Assembly (NCBI GenBank): GCA_902168205.1
Contig: CABHOK010000008.1
Location: 124,001 to 188,000, forward strand
Source of the DNA: an uncultured Chitinophaga sp.
Lineage (GTDB): Bacteria > Bacteroidota > Bacteroidia > Cytophagales > Cyclobacteriaceae
DNA: 64,000 nt
Direction of reading: 5' to 3'
Position 1 is the stretch's first letter. Every line of letters begins with the position of its first letter. The notes under the pieces were generated by a model that saw nothing but the letters and a program-made list of their open reading frames with translations, searched no databases and had not been told where the DNA came from. Positions 35,890 to 43,968 of the stretch are shown piece by piece. Both the position numbers and the translations under genes were made by a program.

Positions 35890-36633
35890 TCAGATTATCG
35901 TCTTCGAAACACTTAACCTGTCAGCCACCTCTTCTTTTCTTCTTCTCGATACAGGTATTGTACTGTTATCTTTCAACACCAGGTTTCCATCATTCCTGAA
36001 TTTCAAAACGTAATCCAGGTTTACCAGGTGCGAACGGTGTATGCGTATAAAATTATCATGCACTGAAAGTATATCTTCATACTCTTTCAATGTTTTGGAA
36101 GACAGGAAGGTTTTGTTTTCCGTAAGGATAAATCTGGTGTAGTTCAGGTCAGCTTCGCAGCGTATAATTTTATCAACTTCCAGAAATACCACGCCATCAT
36201 AGGTGGTAATGGCGAGATTCTTTTCTTTACCGGTAAAGAAATTGGACAACTGCCGGCTATATACTTCACGCTTATTCTTCTGACTCTGAAACCGTGTTAT
36301 AGCGTCTTTCAGTTCTGCCGGATTTATTGGTTTGAGTAGATAGTCCAATGCATTATACCGGATGGCACGGATGGCATATTGATTATAGGCGGTGGTAAAA
36401 ATCACTTTGCATTCTGTATCCGGAGTGGCAGCCAGGATATCGAAACCACTCATCACCGGCATCTCAATATCAAGAAACAACAGATCGGGTTTGAAGTGAT
36501 TCAGCTTCGATAATCCTTCTTCGCTGCCCTGTGCTGTCTCCAGCAGGAACTGGCCCGGAAAGTTATTCTCCACTGTAATCTTGAGCAGGTTGGTGGCCTT
36601 GCTCTCATCATCTATAATCAGCGCTTTTATCAT
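35890..36633 (-). CDS. LytTR-family response regulator
   Basis: The 247-aa protein has a receiver domain (1-120; IIDDES, phospho-acceptor Asp55 in LLFLDIEMPV, Lys in LLKPINP near 102) and a C-terminal LytTR DNA-binding domain (about 145-245; IIRCEADLNYTRFIL, NFIRIHRSHLVNLDYV). It is the natural partner of the propeller sensor kinase encoded 244 bp upstream on the same strand. The chitinase genes lie directly downstream, and a site of the right form lies in front of them. Confidence 0.93.
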   Translation of the reverse strand: MIKALIIDDESKATNLLKITVENNFPGQFLLETAQGSEEGLSKLNHFKPDLLFLDIEMPVMSGFDILAATPDTECKVIFTTAYNQYAIRAIRYNALDYLLKPINPAELKDAITRFQSQKNKREVYSRQLSNFFTGKEKNLAITTYDGVVFLEVDKIIRCEADLNYTRFILTENKTFLSSKTLKEYEDILSVHDNFIRIHRSHLVNLDYVLKFRNDGNLVLKDNSTIPVSRRRKEEVADRLSVSKTII

Positions 36634-36877
36634 GCAACTAGTGGGCTACTGGTAATTATTAAATATTCATATCTATACCGGCAGTTTGCGGAGCGTAAGG
36701 TTGGTTTTGTTGTATATACTACACTTCTTATTATGAGGTATGGTGCACGTAACAGAGGGTAAGTAAATATACTATAAAGCGCAGCGCTACTCCATTTCCT
36801 TCGGATGAAGCAGCATATTTACCGGACGATCTGTTTGTACAACCTGCTCTTTTTACATGCTTCAACATGCAATCATT

Positions 36878-39800
36878 TTATATTGCTGCATCCGTTTTAA
36901 TGGCTTTGATCTTATCATTCAGCGAAGCGATAGTTTGATGGTGTAACTCCGTTTTTACAGGTAATTGAACCAATACCGTTGTGCCGGTTGCAGCACCATT
37001 TGCATCTACTTCATCGATAATGCGAAGGTTAAACGTTTCGTTTTGTTTACGCATCAGTGCAATGCGATCGCGAATAATTTTAATACCCATTGATTGATAC
37101 GTTCGTACACGTTTCTTCCGTATCGCTGCGGCTTGCTGACGGCCTATACCGTTGTCATGAATCATACAAACAAGACGGTCCGCATCTTCCAATGCAAAAC
37201 GTATCCGCAGGTTACGATCGCCCTTCTTGTGCATAAGCCCATGCCACAACGCATTCTCTACAAAAGGCTGCAACAGGAATGAGGGTATAATAATGTCTTC
37301 CGGATCAATAGCATCGTCTACTTCTATAGCATAATGAAATTGTTTATCGAAACGAAGTGATTCCAGTTCCAGGTATAGCTCCAGCAGCGTAAGCTCTTCA
37401 TCGAGAGGTATTGAATTTTTCTCCGAAGTTTGCAATACCATGCGTAGTAATTTGGAAAACTGGTACAAGTAGTGCATGGCTTCATCCTGCTTTTGTACAG
37501 CTATGAGCTCCTGTATGGATGTAAGACAATTAAAAACGAAATGCGGGTTCATCTGCGCAATGAGTGCTTTCAGTTCCAGTTCGGCAATCAGCTTGTTGAT
37601 GCGTATCTTTTCGCGGATGCGCTTCCGCACAACGTTCAGGATACACGCAATAACGATGCACCCCAGTATAGCAGCAATCGTTCGGAACCACCAGGTGCTC
37701 CAGAACGGTGGCATAATCACGATATCAATCGCAGCACCTTGTTCATTCCAGATGCCATCGTTGTTGGAGGCAATAACCCGGAAAGTATAGTTACCCGGAT
37801 CGAGGTTCGTATAGGTGGCAGATCGTTTGTTATCAACCAGGTTCCAATTATTTTCGAAACCTTCCAGCCGATAAGCATACCGGTTTTTCTCCGGCTGAAT
37901 AAAGTTCAGCGCGGCATATTCGAAGGTAAGCACAGACTGATCGTATGCCAGCGTAATGGCACGTGTCTCATTTACCGGGGCGGATAATATTGAATCGGCT
38001 GCTCCGGGAAGTATATCTGTATTGAATATTTTCAACGCCGTAAATGCAACAGGCGGTGGATATGGATTTCCTTTTACCTGCCGGATCACATCGGGAGTAA
38101 ACCAGGTGAAACCGTTGGTTCCTCCAAACATGATCTCTCCCTGCCGGCTGCGAAAGGCAGCATTGATATTGAACTGGTAATTCTGCAAGCCATCGCTCGC
38201 ATTATAAATCTTGAACGTACGATTGGACACATCAAAGTACGCCAGTCCGCGACCGGTGCTGATCCACAAATTATCATGTTCATCCGGAAGTATACCGGAG
38301 ATGATGTTGTCGGGTAGCCCATCCGTTTCGGTGTAGGCTATAAATGCATCAGACGATTCATCGAACCGGTTCAACCCTCCTGCAAAAGTACCGATCCACA
38401 GATTGCCTTTACGATCTTGCTGAATGGTGCGTATCCAATGGTTGCTTAGACTCCTGGCTTTATCTCCACTCTTCATCACCGTAAATTGTTTATACGGAGC
38501 TTCCAGTAAATTTAGTCCAGCCTGTGTACCGATCCATAGTCTCTTCCTATTGTCTTCATAGAGGCAGCGCACCATGTTGTTGCTCAGGTTGGAATTAGTG
38601 ATGTTCCAGGAGGTAAATGTATTTGTCGCAGCGTCATAACGATTCAAGCCGTTGTTCGTGCCGACCCACAAATGATCCTGATGATCCATCACCAATGACC
38701 AGATCACATTATCATTCAAGCCAGAACCATCGTTACTGGTATAGTGTATAAATTGTCGCGTGTGTGGATTATACCGGCAAAGGCCTCCGAGGTATGTACC
38801 AATCCATAATATACCATGCTTGTCCAATTGCAGCGAGATGATACGATTATCACTAAGACTATTCTTATTGCCTTCGATGTGATAAAAATTCTCGAACTGT
38901 TTTGTATTCCGATTATAGTAACACAGTCCGCCTCCATCGGTACCAATCCAGAGATTTCCGCCAGGCTCTTCGGCAAATGAAGTTATCGAACTGTTGCCAT
39001 TGCGAGTGGGTACTTTAAAATGAAAGAATGCTTTTGCATTCTGATTATAGAAATTTATACCTCCGGTATAGGTTCCGATCCAAACACCTCCCCTGCCATC
39101 GCTGCTGATGGAACGGATTACATTGTTATTGAGACTTTCTGAATTATAGGGAGAGTGAATGATGTGATGAAAAACTTCTGCTTCAGCATCCAGCATGTCA
39201 ATACCTTCGCCATCGGTACCAACCCATAGCATACCATCATCTCCAGCCCAGAGTGAAGTGATCAGGTGACCAGCTATACTTTGCGGATTAGCCGCATTAT
39301 GTTTATATACTTTGAATCGCTGTATATCGGTGCAGTATAGATTGAGTCCGCCTCCGTAGGTTGCAATCCATATTCTTCCCGCGCGATCTTCTACAATTCT
39401 TCTCACGTTATTATCACTGAGTGAATACGGATCATTTCTATTGTGCCTGAAGTGTGTGAATTTATTGCGTGCCGGGTTATATATATAGGCACCGTTGGAT
39501 GTTCCGATCCAGAGATTACCTTGCCGGTCTTCCGTGATTGCCGGAATTGTGTTATAGACGACATCTTCGGTATTGAACATTTCGGAAAACGATTTGACGA
39601 AATATACCGAGTCTCCTTCAAAACGATATAGCCCGTTATCGCTGCCGATCCACACGTGATCCTGTTTGTCCTGGAAGATGGCGCGTACAGGGATGCCGTT
39701 GAAATAGTGTTTGTCGAACGTGTCGGATTTACGATTGTACAGATCGAGCCCTTTTTCTGAGCCAACCCAGAGCCGATGCTGGCGATCTTCCAGCACAACG

Positions 39801-40120
39801 TAACTTACATTACTGCTTATGCTCGCAGTATCTTTTTCTGTTGCGCGATAGTTTACAAAGCTATAGCCATCGTAACGCACCACACCATTCTCTGATGCAA
39901 TCCAGATGAACCCGCGACTATCGCGTATTACAGCATTGATTGTATTGCTGGGTAAACCATCATCTACTGTGATGTGATGAAACTTGATGTCGCGCTCCTG
40001 AGCCGGCAAAGTCTGTAACGTATATATCACTAACACAGCACATAGCCAGTATGCATTTGGTGGCGCAACAGACATTGGTGTAAAGTTTAGGAAGAGTAAT
40101 ATACCATTACCCGACAACAA
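36878..40120 (-). CDS. Beta-propeller sensor histidine kinase (Reg_prop/Y_Y_Y)
   Basis: The 1080-aa membrane kinase has a signal or first membrane segment (about 1-40), some fourteen Reg_prop repeats (45-690, recurring words such as LWIGTDGGGL and HLWVGTNNGLNRY) that form two seven-bladed propellers in the periplasm, a Y_Y_Y domain (735-800, AYRLEGFENNW), a membrane helix (about 810-830), and a LytS/YehU-type kinase core with LIAQMNPHFVFN (His near 858) and HATPase motif HDNGIGRQQA. Sensors of this build respond to polysaccharide breakdown products in Bacteroidota. Chitin oligosaccharides are the likely ligand here, judged only from the adjacent chitinases. Confidence 0.92.
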   Translation of the reverse strand: MLSGNGILLFLNFTPMSVAPPNAYWLCAVLVIYTLQTLPAQERDIKFHHITVDDGLPSNTINAVIRDSRGFIWIASENGVVRYDGYSFVNYRATEKDTASISSNVSYVVLEDRQHRLWVGSEKGLDLYNRKSDTFDKHYFNGIPVRAIFQDKQDHVWIGSDNGLYRFEGDSVYFVKSFSEMFNTEDVVYNTIPAITEDRQGNLWIGTSNGAYIYNPARNKFTHFRHNRNDPYSLSDNNVRRIVEDRAGRIWIATYGGGLNLYCTDIQRFKVYKHNAANPQSIAGHLITSLWAGDDGMLWVGTDGEGIDMLDAEAEVFHHIIHSPYNSESLNNNVIRSISSDGRGGVWIGTYTGGINFYNQNAKAFFHFKVPTRNGNSSITSFAEEPGGNLWIGTDGGGLCYYNRNTKQFENFYHIEGNKNSLSDNRIISLQLDKHGILWIGTYLGGLCRYNPHTRQFIHYTSNDGSGLNDNVIWSLVMDHQDHLWVGTNNGLNRYDAATNTFTSWNITNSNLSNNMVRCLYEDNRKRLWIGTQAGLNLLEAPYKQFTVMKSGDKARSLSNHWIRTIQQDRKGNLWIGTFAGGLNRFDESSDAFIAYTETDGLPDNIISGILPDEHDNLWISTGRGLAYFDVSNRTFKIYNASDGLQNYQFNINAAFRSRQGEIMFGGTNGFTWFTPDVIRQVKGNPYPPPVAFTALKIFNTDILPGAADSILSAPVNETRAITLAYDQSVLTFEYAALNFIQPEKNRYAYRLEGFENNWNLVDNKRSATYTNLDPGNYTFRVIASNNDGIWNEQGAAIDIVIMPPFWSTWWFRTIAAILGCIVIACILNVVRKRIREKIRINKLIAELELKALIAQMNPHFVFNCLTSIQELIAVQKQDEAMHYLYQFSKLLRMVLQTSEKNSIPLDEELTLLELYLELESLRFDKQFHYAIEVDDAIDPEDIIIPSFLLQPFVENALWHGLMHKKGDRNLRIRFALEDADRLVCMIHDNGIGRQQAAAIRKKRVRTYQSMGIKIIRDRIALMRKQNETFNLRIIDEVDANGAATGTTVLVQLPVKTELHHQTIASLNDKIKAIKTDAAI

Positions 40121-40207
40121 TTACACCTGCACGATGCAGGGAAAGTATATTATGAAGTTGATCCGCTTACAGAGACGCTGAACGTCAGACAGACTGTGAC
40201 CTGTTCG

Positions 40208-42436
40208 CTAGTCTACTTTTAAAAACGTCTGGATCTTTTCCGTATCGCCTACGATCCAGATGATATCGCCTTCTTCCAGCGTTATAAAAGAATCCGGGTT
40301 GAGGATGCGTTCGCCCTGTCGTTCGATGCCCACGATCAATGCTTTTGCATTTTCACGAATAGCGGATTCACGAATGGTCTTTTTATATAGCGGAGAATTT
40401 TTAGCGATGGTATAATTGAGCAGTCCTATATTTTCGCGCTCGGCTTCGTCCTTCACCGGTAGTACCGATGCTTCCAGTACATTTTTAACACGCTGCAATT
40501 GCTCATCGGTTCCGATCACCGAGATGCGATCGCCCGGATAAAGTTTTTCAAAGCGATCAGGTGTTACGATCGAAAGACGACCGCGTTCGATATAGGCTAT
40601 ATTTACACCATACTGTTCGCGCAGTGCAAGTTCCGTAAGCGGTTTACCAGAGAGTGCAGACTCCGGTACAATTTCAAAATCTGCCAGGTGAGCATCCCAC
40701 GGTGTAATTTCAGGACGCACCGGTTTCTGATTTTCGCGTTCATTCAGATTACCCAGAAAGCGCTGCTCGATGCGATCGTAAAATGCTTGCAGCTTTTGTG
40801 AGAATATAACCGTGGCCAGCGCCATGGCTACCAACGCGATGATAAAAGCAACCGAAGGCGGGTAAAACAATTGCAGCAGGAAGCCAACGTGTATCGTAGC
40901 AACGGCAATGCGCACCAGTTCGATAGCAATGAGCGGACCGCGGTTCAACCTCCGATTCAACCAAAGATGTGAATACGCTTCACGTTCAATTCTGCGTATA
41001 GCCAGAGCCCAGATGAATGGTGCTATGAGCAGCAGGGTAAAGATCACGGTGATGAGACTCGCATTAGCGCTGTCACCAAGTGTAGTAGCAATAAACGGGA
41101 AAAGATACTTTTGAGACAAGAGTATAAGGCCAACAATGATAACGGAGTGTACCACAAAGTTCATCCCGTACGCACGAAGCAATACACGCCAGTCGCTATA
41201 GGAAGACAATTGCTGCGTGGTGGAACTATACCGCGTTATTGCATTGACCCAACGTGTTGGCAGAATACGTTCGATGAACGTATAGAATGGTCCGGATTGC
41301 TGGATGAGAAACGGTGTTGTAAACGTAGTTACCGCAGAAGCTGCTACAGCAATGGGATACAGAAAGCCGCTGGTAACGTTTAACGAGAGTCCCAACGATG
41401 CAATGATGAATGAGAATTCGCCAATCTGCGCGAGACTCATACCGGCTTGCACAGAATGCTTTAGTGATTGTCCCGACAGTAAAGCACCTATAGCAGTAGC
41501 CATAAATTTACCTGCGATGGTGAGCAAAGTAACGATGAGTACAGGACCTGCATATTCCACCAGTACCTTCGGATCGATCATCATACCTACCGAGACAAAG
41601 AATATAGCACCAAACAAATCTTTCACTGATTTTATAAGATGTTCAATTCGTTCGGCCTGTGTTGTTTCTGCGAGTATAGATCCCATGATGAATGCTCCCA
41701 ATGCAGCAGAAAAACCTACTGCTACTGCGAGTACAACCATGAGCAGACACAATGCCAGCGATACAATGAGCATAGTCTCATCGTTCATCAGCTTTTGTGT
41801 ACGCTTGAGAAATGTAGGTATAAAGAATATACCAGCCAGAAACCAGAGTATAAGAAAGAACGCAAGCTTGAGCAATTGCATCAGTAATTCTCCCCCGGCA
41901 AACTGCTGGCTCACGGCCAGTGTGGAAAGCAACACGAGTAATAATATAGCGACCAGGTCTTCTACAATGAGAATACCAAAGACGAGTCCTGCAAATTTGC
42001 GCGTGCGCACACCGAGCTCGTCAAACGCACGAATGATGATGGTTGTAGAAGACATGGAAAGAATCGCCCCGAGAAATATACTATCCATCTGCGACCATCC
42101 CATGAGTAAACCGGCTCCGTATCCTACGGCAATCATCAAGACAATTTCCACTACGGCCGTGATCGAAGCAGAGCCTCCTACTTTTACAAGCTTTTTAAAA
42201 CTGAATTCAAGTCCCAGGCTAAAGAGTAAAAATATAACACCAATCTCCGACCATGTCTTAATGGCTTCATCGTCTACAACGGTAGGGATAAGCGACACGT
42301 GCGGGCCTACGAGTAATCCTGCTATAATATAGCCGAGTACAACGGGCTGTTTGATTTTCTTAAACAGCAGCGTTGTTATTCCTGCTACCGCGAGGATAAG
42401 TCCGAGATCAGTGATCAGGTGTGGTAAGTGTGTCAT
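40208..42436 (-). CDS. Kef-type potassium/proton antiporter (CPA2) with two TrkA-C domains
   Basis: The 742-aa protein has a CPA2 exchanger domain with 12 or so helices (about 5-390; VVLGYIIAGLLVGPH near 31, and the family GLELSF-type stretch LFSLGLEFSFKKL near 75), further helices around 430-560, and two C-terminal RCK_C/TrkA_C ligand domains (about 570-645 with YPGDRISVIGTDEQL, and 665-735 with LEEGDIIWIVGD). It exchanges K+ or Na+ for protons across the inner membrane, gated by a bound ligand. It lacks the TrkA_N NAD-binding domain of E. coli KefB/C. A -7 box lies at 42470-42477. Confidence 0.92.
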   Translation of the reverse strand: MTHLPHLITDLGLILAVAGITTLLFKKIKQPVVLGYIIAGLLVGPHVSLIPTVVDDEAIKTWSEIGVIFLLFSLGLEFSFKKLVKVGGSASITAVVEIVLMIAVGYGAGLLMGWSQMDSIFLGAILSMSSTTIIIRAFDELGVRTRKFAGLVFGILIVEDLVAILLLVLLSTLAVSQQFAGGELLMQLLKLAFFLILWFLAGIFFIPTFLKRTQKLMNDETMLIVSLALCLLMVVLAVAVGFSAALGAFIMGSILAETTQAERIEHLIKSVKDLFGAIFFVSVGMMIDPKVLVEYAGPVLIVTLLTIAGKFMATAIGALLSGQSLKHSVQAGMSLAQIGEFSFIIASLGLSLNVTSGFLYPIAVAASAVTTFTTPFLIQQSGPFYTFIERILPTRWVNAITRYSSTTQQLSSYSDWRVLLRAYGMNFVVHSVIIVGLILLSQKYLFPFIATTLGDSANASLITVIFTLLLIAPFIWALAIRRIEREAYSHLWLNRRLNRGPLIAIELVRIAVATIHVGFLLQLFYPPSVAFIIALVAMALATVIFSQKLQAFYDRIEQRFLGNLNERENQKPVRPEITPWDAHLADFEIVPESALSGKPLTELALREQYGVNIAYIERGRLSIVTPDRFEKLYPGDRISVIGTDEQLQRVKNVLEASVLPVKDEAERENIGLLNYTIAKNSPLYKKTIRESAIRENAKALIVGIERQGERILNPDSFITLEEGDIIWIVGDTEKIQTFLKVD

Positions 42437-42469
42437 ATTGTTAAGCTTCGTGTATGGGTACTACCCTGG

Positions 42470-42518
42470 CAAAATTAAGGGTTGCCACTATTGCTGATAT
42501 TAAAAGAACCTTAATTTT
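42470..42518 (-). promoter_or_regulatory. -7 box with overlapping inverted repeat upstream of the antiporter gene
   Basis: On the minus strand TAATTTTG (complement of 42470-42477) is an exact TAnnTTTG box, 33 bp before the start codon. It is overlapped by one arm of a perfect 10-bp inverted repeat (AAAATTAAGG at 42471-42480, CCTTAATTTT at 42509-42518, 28 bp between). A dimeric regulator bound there would cover the promoter. No TTG at -33 spacing was found. Confidence 0.4.
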
Positions 42519-42660
42519 CGCAACGCTTTATCGTCTCATTTTACCATTGGTATAAAATAGTAAAAATGTTTCAAAGTGTGTTGATGTGTGTTGATAGAAA
42601 ATTTTCGCGTTAACAATCCGGGTAATATCTTTCACTCCGTACGCTTTAACCCTTATCACT

Positions 42661-43764
42661 ATGACCCGATTCGTCTCCTTGAAATTTTTCATGCTGCTGT
42701 GCTGTGTCTGCATGATCACAAACGTGATGGCACAACAAAAACAGATCACAGCTTTTCCGGTGCGTGGCTTTTGCATTGCTGCACCGCGACCTGCCGGTGT
42801 AGATGCCTTTGTGAAATTTGTAAAAGAAGAACTTGCTTCACGCCAGGTAAATGTACTCATCCTGCGTGTTGACTATAATTACCAGTTCGAGCAACATCCG
42901 GAGCTGCGCGACAGCATTGCACTCTCCAAAGCTGATGTGAAAAAACTGGTGCGTGTTTGCCAGGAAAACAGGATACGTATTATACCGCAGATAAATCTTT
43001 TAGGACATCAATCATGGGCAGGCACTACACATAACCTGCTGCGGGCGTATCCACAGTTTGATGAGACACCGCATGTAAAGATGCCTGCTAAATATGTATG
43101 GCCAAATGCTGATGGACTGTATTGCAAAAGTTATTGTCCGCTACACCCGGATGTACACGGTGTTGTGTTTTCATTGGTAGATGAGATTTGTGATGTATTT
43201 GAGACCAACGCATTTCATGCCGGTATGGATGAAGTGTTTTACCTGGGTGATGACAAGTGTCCACGATGTGGCGGTCGCGATAAAGCTGAATTGTTTGCAG
43301 GTGAAGTACGAACGATTCGCGATCATCTCAAGCAGAAAAATCGTGAACTCTGGATCTGGGGTGATCGTCTGCTCGATGGCAAGACTACCGGACTTGGTAT
43401 GTGGGAAGCAAGCTTCAACAATACACATCGTGCGATTGATATGATACCGAAAGATGTAATGATCTGCGACTGGCACTATGAACGTCCGGATAAGACAGCG
43501 GTATATTTCGCGATGAAAGGATTCAGAGTTGTTACATGCCCATGGCGAAATCCACCGGTAGGTGTGGCCCAGGTTGCCGACATGACTACATTCCGTAAAG
43601 ATGCCACACCGGAGACACGCGAAAATTACCAGGGTATTGTACAAACCGTTTGGTCTGATGCCGAAAGCTTCCTTACCGGCTTCTACTCGAAAAAGAAAGA
43701 CAGCAAATCTGCCGAAGAGAGCAGCACACCGTGGAACTGCTTTCGCGCCATCTACGATAAATAG
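42661..43764 (+). CDS. Exported GH20-like glycosidase domain protein
   Basis: The 367-aa protein has a signal peptide (LKFFMLLCCVCMITNVMAQ, ending near residue 25) and a TIM barrel resembling the GH20 beta-N-acetylhexosaminidase catalytic domain: LILRVDYNYQ near 61, IIPQINLLGHQSWAG near 101, the paired acids in AGMDEVFYLG near 187, and LWIWGDRLLDG near 234. The acid pair in GH20 is Asp-Glu, as here. The N-terminal GH20b domain is absent, so the substrate may differ. It would suit trimming of amino-sugar oligosaccharides made by the chitinases, though not in one operon with them. Confidence 0.78.
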   Translation: MTRFVSLKFFMLLCCVCMITNVMAQQKQITAFPVRGFCIAAPRPAGVDAFVKFVKEELASRQVNVLILRVDYNYQFEQHPELRDSIALSKADVKKLVRVCQENRIRIIPQINLLGHQSWAGTTHNLLRAYPQFDETPHVKMPAKYVWPNADGLYCKSYCPLHPDVHGVVFSLVDEICDVFETNAFHAGMDEVFYLGDDKCPRCGGRDKAELFAGEVRTIRDHLKQKNRELWIWGDRLLDGKTTGLGMWEASFNNTHRAIDMIPKDVMICDWHYERPDKTAVYFAMKGFRVVTCPWRNPPVGVAQVADMTTFRKDATPETRENYQGIVQTVWSDAESFLTGFYSKKKDSKSAEESSTPWNCFRAIYDK

Positions 43765-43968
43765 CTGCTGGCTGCAGGATTGTTTTGAGGTGAGGCTTTG
43801 TGAGACTGCTAAATATACTTTTCTTATTAGAGCTTCGAGCTCTGAGCTTTGAGCTACGAGTTTGTTGGGTATAGAACTACGAGTTTATCAGTATAAAACG
43901 ATATATACTGATAAACTCCCTGTAGCCAGAAGCTTGCAGCCAGCAGCCTTTTAAACTCGCAGCTAATT
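43765..43968. repeat. Dispersed agct-type repeat with a 15-bp hairpin between convergent genes
   Basis: The gap contains gagctttgagctacgagtttg near 43848 and cctgtagccagaagcttgcagc near 43919, words shared with the gaps at 28255-28769 and 47812-47935. In the middle is a perfect hairpin: GAGTTTATCAGTATA (43881-43895) with its complement at 43904-43918 and an 8-nt loop. The loop region gtataaaacgatata recurs in inverted form at about 47850. The hairpin may serve as a shared terminator for the two converging genes. Confidence 0.6.

Noticed and set aside
41304-42332. A 342-codon open frame on the strand opposite the Kef-type antiporter gene.
   Set aside because: Its composition (very rich in Ser, Thr, Asn, Ile and Met) is the mirror of the membrane-protein reading frame, and it has no recognisable domain; the antiporter frame is clearly the real one.
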